DNA of 64,000 bases from CAWBLP01 sp963789495 (GTDB lineage: Bacteria; Pseudomonadota; Alphaproteobacteria; Acetobacterales; Acetobacteraceae): contig CAWBLP010000010.1 of NCBI GenBank assembly GCA_963789495.1, forward strand, positions 434,001 to 498,000, written 5' to 3'. Below the pieces are notes generated by a model. It saw only the letters and a list, made by a program, of their open reading frames with translations. It made no database searches and had not been told where the DNA came from. Positions 37,133 through 45,170 of this stretch are shown here, piece by piece. Positions within the stretch are counted from its first letter, which is position 1, and each line of letters opens with the position of its first letter. Position numbers and translations under genes: made by a program.

Positions 37133-38623
37133 CTAATCCTCCGCCACCGGACGTCGCACCGGCTGACCGGGGCGGGCCGCAATGTCCAGCACGCCGTCGG
37201 TGATCACCGGCGCCCCGCTCACCAGCAGATGCCGCACGCCCTCGGATGGGCGGTTCATCGCGGAAAATTCGGCGCGGTCCGTCAGAGTGGCAAAATCGAA
37301 CACCACCACATCGGCATCCGCCCCCGCCGTCAACCGTCCCTTGGCGCGCATCGCTGGCGTGCTGGCGGACAGGATCTCGGCGGGGATCAGCGCGCATTTG
37401 CGCACCCCCTCCAGCAGCGACACCGCCTGGCGCTCGCGCACCCATTCGCGGATGAAGCGGGTGAAGCAGCCGGCGGAACGCGGATGGGAGGTGGCGTCGT
37501 CCGGCAGCGGCCAGGCGTCGCCGGTGTAGGCGCTGCCGTCCGCCAGCGTCCACGGCATCGCGTCCGACGCGATCGCGCCGCCGGGATACAGCACCGACAC
37601 GTCCAGCAGGTCGCGATGATGCGCGTTGTTCTCGATGTCCAGCACATGCCACAGCACGAGCGCGGAGGGTTCGTCCGCCTGCGCCGCCAGCACTTCGGCG
37701 CGGTCGCGGAAGCGGTGCCCGTCGGCCACCCGCTGGATGGTATCGTAGCCGACCCCGTGGCGCGCCTCGAAATTCGGGTCATTGAAGAAGGTGGCCGCCA
37801 TGACGGTGGAGCCGGTGCCGTACGGATAGGCCTCCAGCGTGATCGGCAGCCCCTGTTCCTGCGCCTTCGCCACCATCGCGGCGCAACGCGCCACGTCTGT
37901 CTTCGATGAGCTGTTGAAGTGGCAGATATGCATGTGGCAGCCGGTGGCGCCGGCATAGCCGATCAGCCGGACATAGGCCTCGGCCGCGCTTTCCGGGTCG
38001 ATCGCCGACATGTAGGCGACATGGGTGAAGGTCGGCACGCCATGTGCGGCCGCCAACTGGCAGATCGCGGTCAGTTCCTGCACGCCTGCGCCCGGGGCGT
38101 AGGCGTTGAGGATGCCGATGCCGATCCCGCCCTCGTTCAGCCCGTTGGCGAGACGGTCCAGGATGCCGCCGACCTCGGTCTCACTGGCCACGTTGTCCAC
38201 CCAGCGACGGTCGCGCATCGCGCGGCCAAATGATTCCAGCGAGGATTCCTCGTTGGAGCCGGTCATCGCGCCGATGCGGGCAAACGCCCAGTTGGTGGAG
38301 GCACCGTAGTTCAGCACGCGTCCCCGCGCCGCCTGCCGCTTGTACCAGGACGCGACCGGCATCACCCCGGCTTCCAGGTCCAGCGAGGTGGTCACGCCAT
38401 CGAACGCCTGCATGCGGTCGGCTGGGATCGACTGGCCGTGCGCGTGCAGGTCGATGAAGCCAGGCGCCACCACCAGCCCGGTCGCGTCGATCACCCGTTC
38501 GGCGCCGGGCAGGGAGGTGCCGACGGCGGCGATCTTGCCGTCCAGCACCGCGACATCGCCCACTGCGTCCATTCCGCTGGCCGGGTCCACCACCCGGCCG
38601 CCGCTGATCACCATGCCACCCAT
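37133..38623 (-). CDS. N-acyl-D-glutamate deacylase-type amidohydrolase
   Basis: A 496-residue metal-dependent amidohydrolase: APGFIDLHAHGQSIP, GVTTSLDLEAGVMPV, HMHICHFNSSSKTDVAR, TLEAYPYGTGSTVMA, and ASDAMPWTLADGS with DATSHPRSAGCFTRFI near the C-terminus. This last block is the HPRS.G.F.R form seen in D-glutamate-type deacylases, versus HPR.WGTFPR in the D-aminoacylase at 32376. The two enzymes are therefore relatives with different specificity in one region. No signal peptide. The nearest neighbour on the same strand is the CobW-type GTPase at 35881. Confidence 0.9.
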   Translation of the reverse strand: MGGMVISGGRVVDPASGMDAVGDVAVLDGKIAAVGTSLPGAERVIDATGLVVAPGFIDLHAHGQSIPADRMQAFDGVTTSLDLEAGVMPVASWYKRQAARGRVLNYGASTNWAFARIGAMTGSNEESSLESFGRAMRDRRWVDNVASETEVGGILDRLANGLNEGGIGIGILNAYAPGAGVQELTAICQLAAAHGVPTFTHVAYMSAIDPESAAEAYVRLIGYAGATGCHMHICHFNSSSKTDVARCAAMVAKAQEQGLPITLEAYPYGTGSTVMAATFFNDPNFEARHGVGYDTIQRVADGHRFRDRAEVLAAQADEPSALVLWHVLDIENNAHHRDLLDVSVLYPGGAIASDAMPWTLADGSAYTGDAWPLPDDATSHPRSAGCFTRFIREWVRERQAVSLLEGVRKCALIPAEILSASTPAMRAKGRLTAGADADVVVFDFATLTDRAEFSAMNRPSEGVRHLLVSGAPVITDGVLDIAARPGQPVRRPVAED

Positions 38624-38864
38624 ACTGCCACCCCTGCATGCCGCGAACCGAGGCCCCCGGGGCCGGCAGGCGCCGGAGCCGAACCAGGCCCGTCACGGGC
38701 GGGCCGGCCTGGCGGGCAATAGAGGCAGATTCGACCGGCCTCGCAACTGCGCGAAGCAGCCTGGCCCGGCGGTCCGGCAACCACGGGATGACGCCCGGCC
38801 GGTCGGTCTGGGGGGCCGGCAAGCGGCGGGTGGCGGCCGAACTGCCGGTGGCGGGGCCGTCCGG

Positions 38865-39506
38865 CTAGGCGGCTCGGACGGTCTGTGCCGTGGATGGCGG
38901 CGGGCCGGCCGGTGATGCGCGCTGGCAGTGCAGGCCTGGGGTGGCCGGCCGGTGCGGCGGGGCGATCCAGGCGCCGTTCTCACGGTGCCAAGGGTTCTTG
39001 CTGACGTGTGGCGCCGCAGCGGGTGGTGGGGCAGGGGTTCGGCCGGTCGGCGGCGCGGCGCTGGTCTGCGGCCGAGCGGGCGGGGCGGCCTGTGGCGCTG
39101 GCTGGGGCCGCGGGTCGGGCAGCGCCGGCGCTGCGGCCTTGGGGCGTGCGGGGCGTTGCTGGCGCTGTTCCAGCTCCCGCAGGGTGAGAGTCACCACGCG
39201 GGACAGGGCGACCGCCTTGCCCTGGAAGCGCAGCACCAGGGCGGCGGAGAGGTCCGGCTGGGCGGCGCAGCGGAACGCCTCCATCATCGCGTGGTGCGCG
39301 GCGACGTAGCGGCCGGCCAGCGCAGCTTCCGTCGGGTCGCGCGGCGCCAGGGCGGCGACCAGCAGGATGGCCGCGTCCCTGGTCTGGGCGATTTCCTCTG
39401 GGGTGGCGAGCTTGTGGTGGGGCAGGGCGTCCAGCGTGCTGCGGAGCAGCGTGTTGAGCGTGGCGAGGTCCAGTGGTGTGGTCGGTTCGGACTGGGTTTC
39501 GGCCAT
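38865..39506 (-). CDS. Hypothetical protein with helical N-terminus and Pro/Ala-rich tail
   Basis: A 213-residue protein starting MAETQSEPTTPLDLATLN. Residues 1-125 look like a helical domain (RDAAILLVAALAPRDPTEAA, VALSRVVTLTLRELEQR). Residues 125-185 are a Pro/Ala-rich, probably disordered linker, and a short KNPWHRENGAWIAPP motif ends the conserved part. No family was recognised. I prefer ATG 39506 to the in-frame 39542 because the upstream residues are poorly hydrophobic and unlikely to be conserved. Monocistronic as far as can be seen. Confidence 0.6.
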   Translation of the reverse strand: MAETQSEPTTPLDLATLNTLLRSTLDALPHHKLATPEEIAQTRDAAILLVAALAPRDPTEAALAGRYVAAHHAMMEAFRCAAQPDLSAALVLRFQGKAVALSRVVTLTLRELEQRQQRPARPKAAAPALPDPRPQPAPQAAPPARPQTSAAPPTGRTPAPPPAAAPHVSKNPWHRENGAWIAPPHRPATPGLHCQRASPAGPPPSTAQTVRAA

Positions 39507-39554
39507 GGCGCGCTCCGCAGTTTTGCGTGGGGCGCGGAACATAACGGAAACAAG

Positions 39555-39815
39555 CTAAGCGAGGCTTAACCTGTGCGGGTGGCGGTAACAGGTCGGACCC
39601 GCCTGCCCCGTCAGCACGATGCCGTTGTCGATCACGGCGCTGGTCAGTCCCTGATGGTCCGGGCTCTCGCTCAGCCCGACCACGACGGAAGCCCTGGTGG
39701 CTCCGCTGCCGTCGATCTGCGCCGACCAATATGCCAGGCCGTCGGTATCGTGCGGATGCCCGGCAGGTTCTTGTAGAGCAGCGTCACGAAGTCCCCCGTC
39801 GACAGGTTGCCTTCA
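39555..39815 (-). pseudogene. DUF4214-domain protein remnant
   Basis: The reverse strand carries GNLSTGDFVTLLYKNLPG, then, after a one-base frame change near 39752, DGLAYWSAQIDGSGATRAS, VVVGLSESPDHQGL and IDNGIVLTGQ. This matches one DUF4214 unit, which is found at the ends of large secreted or surface proteins. The unit ends at TAG 39557-39555. Nothing of the parent protein remains upstream, so it is a leftover fragment. Confidence 0.7.
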
Positions 39816-39869
39816 TGGTCACCGGGCCGCAACGGCGCGATCAGACACGGCCGCCGCAGGGGCCGGGCC

Positions 39870-40268
39870 TCACGCACTGCCATCCGCCGGCCGCTGGGCA
39901 ACATAGGCGGTGCGCAGGCCGGGCACGAAGCCCAATCCTGCGTAGAAGGTATGCACCCGCCGGTCCGCTCGGCCGCTCTGCATCAGCACGTGGTGGCAAT
40001 CGCTCGCCCAGGCCTGCGCCAATGCGGCCCGCACCACGGCGCGGCCGTGCCCGCGACCACGCCATGCGGGATGGGTCACGACGTTCTCCAGGAAGCCATG
40101 GCGCCGTCCGCCGCGCAGGAGGTTCGGCGCCGTCATGAGCATGCAGGTCGCCGCGACCTGCTCCCGCTCCTCGGAGACGAAGACATGAACACCCGGCTGC
40201 GCCAGGGTCTCCGCCCAGATGCGCTCCGCATGCGCCCGCGGTCCGGCGACGCGGCTCACCTCGGCCAC
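39870..40268 (-). CDS. GNAT family N-acetyltransferase, start uncertain
   Basis: From GTG 40268 the frame gives 132 residues with the acetyl-CoA site FLENVVTHPAWRGRGHGRAV and the C-terminal HVLMQSGRADRRVHTFYAGLGF signature. The frame remains open upstream and reads LELARASDLASLLALFAVAE, which looks like the first strand and helix of a GNAT, but there is no ATG, GTG or TTG there before a stop. An ATG at 40394 begins another frame (MHPLCRHALAGEPSVLREL) that would join this one after a one-base shift. So either the gene has a small frameshift near 40300 or starts at the GTG lacking its first strand. Substrate unknown. Confidence 0.65.
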   Translation of the reverse strand: MAEVSRVAGPRAHAERIWAETLAQPGVHVFVSEEREQVAATCMLMTAPNLLRGGRRHGFLENVVTHPAWRGRGHGRAVVRAALAQAWASDCHHVLMQSGRADRRVHTFYAGLGFVPGLRTAYVAQRPADGSA

Positions 40269-40506
40269 GGCAAACAGCGCCAGCAGCGAGGCCAGATCGG
40301 AAGCGCGGGCGAGTTCGAGCGGTGGGCATCGCGGCCAATTCCCGGAGGACGGATGGTTCGCCGGCCAGGGCGTGGCGGCATAGAGGATGCATGACGCACG
40401 CGCTTCGCGTCACGCCCCGGCGAGCCCCGATCGGCAGATAGGGCGCGTCGGCATGCCAGGGATGTCCGATCTGCTTCGACCGGCGGCGCCGCGCTCCCCC
40501 GCCTCG

Positions 40507-41358
40507 CTACCCCGCCGGCACCACCAGCGCCGCCGCCCGGTCTCGGATCGCCTCCGGCCAGCGCGCGGGGCGCCGCGCATCCAGGTCCAGGTTCACGCCG
40601 AACTGGCTCAGCCGCGCGATTTCCGTCCCGCTCCGCCCGTCGGTCATGCGATGGATCATGCGCAACGACGAGCTGCCGAGATGACCGACGCCGGTGGTGA
40701 CCAGATACGGCGTATCCAGCGGCAGCACGCCGGACAGTTGCAGGATCAGCTCGAAGGTCGAGAAGCCGCGCCGCTGCTGCTCCATGAAGCTGCTGTCCAT
40801 GCCGATCGCCGCGCCAAGCTGGCCGGAGGCGTTGGAGAACCGGTGCACGATCGCGCCCAGCGCGAAATTCCCTGCCGCATCGACATCGCCCGGTTTGACC
40901 CGCCCGCGCGCGGTCGGGATGAACCCTTCGGTCTTGGCGGGGTCCGGCCGAGCTTCCAGGACGGGGCCGTTCCATTCCGCCAGTTGGGACCCGATCGCGG
41001 CGCTCTGCTGTGCTGTCAGCGGTGCTGCGGACAGGTCCCAGCGCTGGTTGAACCAGGTGACCACCTCGCCGCTGGTCGAATCGATGACGCGATGCCCGAG
41101 GCGCAGCCCGTCCTCGACGCTCAACGCCGCGCTCTCGACATGAAAACTGGCGCCGGCGCGAAGTTCGCGCACGAAGCGCGCATCGATCTGCCGCTTCAGG
41201 TCGCCGCGCCGTGGCAGATCGCTCAGGCCCAGCGCGTCGGCAAGATTGGCTTGCGCCTCCTCCAGCCGATCGAAGTAATAGGCGATGGTGAAATGCTCGG
41301 TCACATCGCATTGCCAGGGCGGCACCGCGCCACGATAGGTTTCAATCCAGTTCGTCAT
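40507..41358 (-). CDS. Acyl-CoA thioesterase-like double hotdog protein
   Basis: A 283-residue protein starting MTNWIETYRGAVPPWQCDVT. The first hotdog unit has EHFTIAYYFDRLEEAQANL and DARFVRELRAGASFHVESA. The second has GDVDAAGNFALGAIVHRFSN and TGVGHLGSSSLRMIHRMTD. This resembles the thioesterase/4-hydroxybenzoyl-CoA thioesterase superfamily in two-domain form. The substrate is unknown. I chose ATG 41358 since the longer frame to 41490 translates a tandem repeat. It is divergent from recO, with 163 bases between the starts. Confidence 0.8.
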   Translation of the reverse strand: MTNWIETYRGAVPPWQCDVTEHFTIAYYFDRLEEAQANLADALGLSDLPRRGDLKRQIDARFVRELRAGASFHVESAALSVEDGLRLGHRVIDSTSGEVVTWFNQRWDLSAAPLTAQQSAAIGSQLAEWNGPVLEARPDPAKTEGFIPTARGRVKPGDVDAAGNFALGAIVHRFSNASGQLGAAIGMDSSFMEQQRRGFSTFELILQLSGVLPLDTPYLVTTGVGHLGSSSLRMIHRMTDGRSGTEIARLSQFGVNLDLDARRPARWPEAIRDRAAALVVPAG

Positions 41359-41404
41359 CGTTCGCCCGTCATCCCGAGTGTGAATTGCGCAGCGCCGCCA
41401 CGAA

Positions 41405-41446
41405 CGTTCCATCCGGCGCGTTCCATCCGGCGCGTTCCATCCGGCC
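41405..41446. repeat. 14-base tandem repeat, three copies
   Basis: Three consecutive copies of CGTTCCATCCGGCG (the last with a terminal C) lie between the thioesterase and recO starts. They may affect either promoter or be slippage-derived. Confidence 0.8.
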
Positions 41447-41521
41447 TGGGGCGGCGTCGCGCCGACTGCGAGTGCCGCCCCAGATGCCAAATCCCTGAAA
41501 ACCCACTATCTGATCCCCGAC

Positions 41522-42271
41522 ATGGACTGGGAAGCCCCCGCGATCGTGCTCGACGCCCGCCCCTATGGCGAGGCCGACGCCGTCGCCGCCGTGATGACCG
41601 AGGCGCATGGCGTGCATCGCGGCCGGGCCCGCGGCGGCGGCTCGCGCTCCCAGGCTTCACTCTGGCAGCCCGGCAACCTCGCCCAGATCCGCTGGACCGC
41701 CCGGCTTTCCGACCAGCTGGGCAGTTTCAGTGGCGAACTGATCCATCCGGGCGCCGCGCTGGCCATGGACGACCCGCTCGCGCTCGCCATGCTGTCCGCC
41801 GCCTGCGCCGTGGCCGAAGGCGCGCTGCCGGAGCGGGAGCCGCATCCGGCAGTGTTCTCCGGCCTGTTGCAGCTGATCGCCCGGCTGTCCGCCGGCACGG
41901 TGATGATGGCCGAACTGGTGCGCTGGGAACTGGCACTGCTGGCGGAACTCGGTTACGGGCTCGACCTGTCGCGCTGCGCGGTCACCGGAGAGACCGCCGG
42001 CCTGGTCTTCGTCTCGCCGAAGACCGGGCGCGCGGTCACCGAGGCCGCTGCCGGGGTGTGGCAGGCGCGGCTGCTCCGCCTGCCGGGATTCCTGACCGGC
42101 GGCAACACGGCGGGCCCGGCGGACTGGCAGGCCGGATTGCGGCTGACCGGGCATTTCCTGGCGCGCGACGCGTTCGGGCAGCAGCACCGTCCGCTGCCGC
42201 GGGCGCGACTGATGTTATACGACCGGGTCGCCGCGCTGGCGGCCGAATCGGAGGGCGGCGATGCCGGATGA
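41522..42271 (+). CDS. recO: DNA repair protein RecO
   Basis: A 249-residue RecF-pathway mediator. MDWEAPAIVLDARPYGEADA is the OB-fold start, HGVHRGRARGGGSRSQASLW covers the basic DNA-binding loop, and the helical C-terminal domain has LLAELGYGLDLSRCAVTG and FVSPKTGRAVTEAAAG. The Cys4 zinc site of many RecO proteins is mostly absent; only one Cys (SRCAVTG) is kept, which is common in alphaproteobacteria. It helps load RecA on single-stranded DNA coated with SSB. It overlaps parC by 11 bases and is very likely co-transcribed with it. Confidence 0.93.
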   Translation: MDWEAPAIVLDARPYGEADAVAAVMTEAHGVHRGRARGGGSRSQASLWQPGNLAQIRWTARLSDQLGSFSGELIHPGAALAMDDPLALAMLSAACAVAEGALPEREPHPAVFSGLLQLIARLSAGTVMMAELVRWELALLAELGYGLDLSRCAVTGETAGLVFVSPKTGRAVTEAAAGVWQARLLRLPGFLTGGNTAGPADWQAGLRLTGHFLARDAFGQQHRPLPRARLMLYDRVAALAAESEGGDAG

Positions 42272-44477
42272 CATGATCGGCCATGTGGAGGATACGCATC
42301 TGCGGGACGCGCTGTCCGAGCGCTACCTCGCCTATGCGCTGTCCACCATCATGTCGCGCAGCCTGCCGGATGTGCGCGATGGGCTGAAGCCGGTGCATCG
42401 CCGGCTGATCTACGCCATGCATCTGCTGCGGCTGGACCCGACCACCGGGTTCAAGAAATGCGCCCGCGTGGTCGGCGACGTGATCGGCCGCTTCCACCCG
42501 CATGGCGACGTCGCGGTGTACGACGCGCTGGTGCGCCTGGCGCAGGAATTCTCGGCGCGCTACCCGCTGGTCGAAGGCCAGGGCAATTTCGGCAATGTGG
42601 ACGGCGATAACCCCGCGGCCATGCGATACACCGAAGCGCGGCTCACCGAGGTCGCCAAGGCGATGCTCGCCGGCATCGATGAGGACGCGGTTGATTTCCG
42701 CCCCAACTATGACGGCGAGGAAACCGAGCCGGTGGTGCTGCCCGGCGCCTTCCCCAACCTGCTGGCCAATGGTTCGGCCGGCATCGCGGTCGGCATGGCG
42801 ACCTCCATCCCGCCGCACAATGCCGGCGAAATCTGCGCCGCGGCGATCCACCTGATCGCGCATCCGCAGGCCGGCACGGCGGAGCTGCTGCGCCACATGC
42901 CCGGTCCCGACTTCCCCACCGGCGGCGTGCTGGTGGAGGACCCGGCGGCGATCCTGGCCGCCTATGAGACCGGCCGCGGCGGCTTCCGCGTGCGCGCCAA
43001 ATGGGCGAAGGAAAGCGGCAAGCACGGCACCTGGCAGATCGTGGTGACGGAAATCCCGTACCAGGTGCAGAAGGCCAAGCTGATCGAGCACATCGCCCAG
43101 CTCATGGAAGAAAAGAAACTTCCCCTGCTCGGCGATATCCACGACGAAAGCACCGACGTGATCCGGCTGGTGCTGGAGCCGAAGACCCGCGGCGTGGAGC
43201 CTGAAGTGCTGATGGAGACGGTGTTCCGCGCCACCGCGCTGGAATCGCGCTTTCCGCTGAACATGAACGTGCTGGACGCGACGCGCACGCCGCGGGTGAT
43301 GGCGCTGCCCGAAGTGCTGCGCGCCTGGCTGGACCATCGCCACGACGTGCTGGTGCGCCGTTCCCGCCACCGGCTGGCGGCGATCGAGCGGCGGCTGGAA
43401 ATCCTCGACGGCTACCTGCTGGTGTTCCTGAATGTGGATGAGGTGATCCGCATCATCCGCACCGAGGACGAGCCGAAGCCGACGCTGATGCAGCGGTTCT
43501 CGCTGTCCGATTTGCAGGCGGAATCGATCCTGAACATGCGACTGCGTTCCCTCCGGCGGCTGGAGGAGATGGAGATCCGCAAGGAGCACAAGGGCCTGTC
43601 GAAAGAGCGCAAGGACTTGCAGGCGCTGCTGAAGGATGAGGCGCTGCGCTGGACCCGCATCACCGAGGAAGTGCAGGCAATCCGGGAAAAATTCGGCCGT
43701 GGCGCGCTGGGCGATCGCCGCACCGAGATCGGCGTGCCGCCGGCGGCGATGGAGGTATCCACCGAGGCCTTCGTGGAACGCGAGGCGATCACCGTGATCC
43801 TGTCCGACAAGGGCTGGATTCGTGCAGTGCGCGGCAGCGTCGCCGATCCCGGGGAGCTGCGGTTCAAGGAAGGCGATCGGCTGAAGCTGCTGCTGCCCTG
43901 CTTCACCACCGATCGGTTGACGCTGTTCGCCACCAATGGGCGCGCCTACACGCTGAAGCCGGCGGATTTGCCGCGCGGACGTGGCGACGGCCAGCCGGTG
44001 CGGCTGATGGCGGAGCTGTCGAACGAGGATGACGTGGTGGCGCTTTTCGTGCCGGTGGAGGGCGCGAAATACCTGGTCGCGTCCGATAGTGGCCGCGGCT
44101 TCGTGGTGCCGGCGGGCGAGCTGGGGGCCGAAAAACGCACCGGCAAGCAGGTGCTGAACGTTAAGCCGGGCGAGGAGGCCGCGCTGTGCGTGCTGGCGGA
44201 GGGCGACCATGTGGCCGTCGTGGGCAGCAACCGCCGGCTGCTGGTGTTCCCGCTGGACCAGGTGCCGGAACTCGGGCGCGGCGCGGGGGTGATCCTGCAG
44301 CGCTACAAGGATGGCGGGCTGTCGGATGGCAAGGTGTTCCGCCTGGCGGATGGGCTGACATGGAAGAGCGGCGAGCGGGTGCGGACGGAGACGAACCTGC
44401 GGGATTGGCTGGGGGAGCGTGGGCAGACCGGGCGGCTGCCGCCGAACGGGTTCCCGCGGTCGGGGAAGTTTGGGTGA
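42261..44477 (+). CDS. parC: DNA topoisomerase IV subunit A
   Basis: A 738-residue type IIA topoisomerase subunit. SERYLAYALSTIMSRSLPDV and KPVHRRLIYAMH begin the winged-helix domain, where residues around Ser/Asp of the quinolone region appear as RFHPHGDVAVYDALVR. The catalytic Tyr123 lies in AAMRYTEARLT. LSDLQAESILNMRLRSLRRL is the coiled-coil/C-gate region. The C-terminal beta-pinwheel starts near residue 500 and lacks the GyrA box, which favours ParC over GyrA. It decatenates daughter chromosomes together with ParE. Its ATG lies inside the end of recO. Confidence 0.96.
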   Translation: MPDDMIGHVEDTHLRDALSERYLAYALSTIMSRSLPDVRDGLKPVHRRLIYAMHLLRLDPTTGFKKCARVVGDVIGRFHPHGDVAVYDALVRLAQEFSARYPLVEGQGNFGNVDGDNPAAMRYTEARLTEVAKAMLAGIDEDAVDFRPNYDGEETEPVVLPGAFPNLLANGSAGIAVGMATSIPPHNAGEICAAAIHLIAHPQAGTAELLRHMPGPDFPTGGVLVEDPAAILAAYETGRGGFRVRAKWAKESGKHGTWQIVVTEIPYQVQKAKLIEHIAQLMEEKKLPLLGDIHDESTDVIRLVLEPKTRGVEPEVLMETVFRATALESRFPLNMNVLDATRTPRVMALPEVLRAWLDHRHDVLVRRSRHRLAAIERRLEILDGYLLVFLNVDEVIRIIRTEDEPKPTLMQRFSLSDLQAESILNMRLRSLRRLEEMEIRKEHKGLSKERKDLQALLKDEALRWTRITEEVQAIREKFGRGALGDRRTEIGVPPAAMEVSTEAFVEREAITVILSDKGWIRAVRGSVADPGELRFKEGDRLKLLLPCFTTDRLTLFATNGRAYTLKPADLPRGRGDGQPVRLMAELSNEDDVVALFVPVEGAKYLVASDSGRGFVVPAGELGAEKRTGKQVLNVKPGEEAALCVLAEGDHVAVVGSNRRLLVFPLDQVPELGRGAGVILQRYKDGGLSDGKVFRLADGLTWKSGERVRTETNLRDWLGERGQTGRLPPNGFPRSGKFG

Positions 44478-44517
44478 GGCCCTAATAGCCATACGAGTAT
44501 CGTTATAAATTGCGACC

Positions 44518-44534
44518 TGTCGCGCCGCGCGACA
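44518..44534 (+). terminator. Candidate recO-parC terminator stem
   Basis: TGTCGCG-CCG-CGCGACA forms a 7-base-pair GC-rich hairpin 40 bases after the parC stop. There is no T run, so it could act with Rho or only as an RNA 3' end. Confidence 0.4.
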
Positions 44535-44664
44535 CGGCGCCCTGTGAGGCCGGTGGAGTTCACGTCATCAATCCCTGGCAAGGCTGAACCCTTGCCGCCT
44601 CGGCAGGTTCGCAGGGACTGGCGCCAGGCGCTTCTGAGTTCCGCTCCGGGGACCCGACATGGTT

Positions 44665-44974
44665 TCAACCTTGATGCTGCGCCCCGCGCCAAACCGGCCG
44701 CCAGGGGTCGATGACGGTCACGCCGCAGTTCGAGAAATCGGCCAGGTAGTGGGACGCGACGGTGGCACCGTGGGCGAGGGCCGAGCCGGCGATCAGTGCG
44801 TCTGGGATGCTGATAGGCGGGCCGGCGGCCTCACGGCTTGTGCGCACTATGATGTAACCCTCGGCGCAGGCGCTGTCGAAGGTCAGGATGCAGACGGAAA
44901 ATCCGCTCGCAATGAGGGTGCGGAACGCAGATTGCAGGCCGTCGCGCCGGGGGCCGTCAGGCAAAGCGGGCCAG
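44665..44974 (-). pseudogene. VapC-like PIN-domain toxin, C-terminal remnant
   Basis: The frame ends ISIPDALIAGSALAHGATVA, then LADFSNCGVTVIDPW, the typical C-terminal half of a VapC ribonuclease with the conserved Asp of the DALIA segment. Upstream, RRDGLQSAFRTLIASGF aligns with the middle. The N-terminal LDTN motif with the first catalytic Asp is missing, and no VapB antitoxin is seen next to it. It is therefore a dead toxin-antitoxin remnant. The open frame continues to 45213 but loses similarity. Confidence 0.7.
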
Positions 44975-45170
44975 ACCAGCCGGGCCGTTCGCACCGTCGC
45001 CGGAGACGCGGCAAGCCGCACCGGCGAAGTGGCACTTCCGGCGGACCAGGACTTGACGTGACCCGCCCCGCCCCGGTCAACAATGCCCGGCCGACAACCG
45101 GGGGTGGCCGCCGACACGCGGCATTCGGGCCGCCGGTGGCTGACCCGCCCGCATGAAGGGAGTTTCGTTG

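Larger units (their letters stand above)
44478..45170. other. Intergenic region with stem-loop and toxin remnant
   Basis: This gap of 693 bases holds a compact inverted repeat at 44518 and the remains of a VapC-like gene on the minus strand. The 44975-45170 part shows no clear coding signal. Confidence 0.6.

Noticed and set aside
41405..41446. Possible CRISPR-like repeat
   Set aside because: The 14-base units are contiguous without spacers.
42036..44492. Minus-strand open frame of 818 codons opposite parC
   Set aside because: It is antisense to a clearly conserved ParC, is His/Gln/Arg-rich and shows no domain; a product of high GC at third codon positions.
44478..44520. Possible tRNA after parC
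   Set aside because: No cloverleaf arms or T-loop consensus could be paired; only one short hairpin is present.
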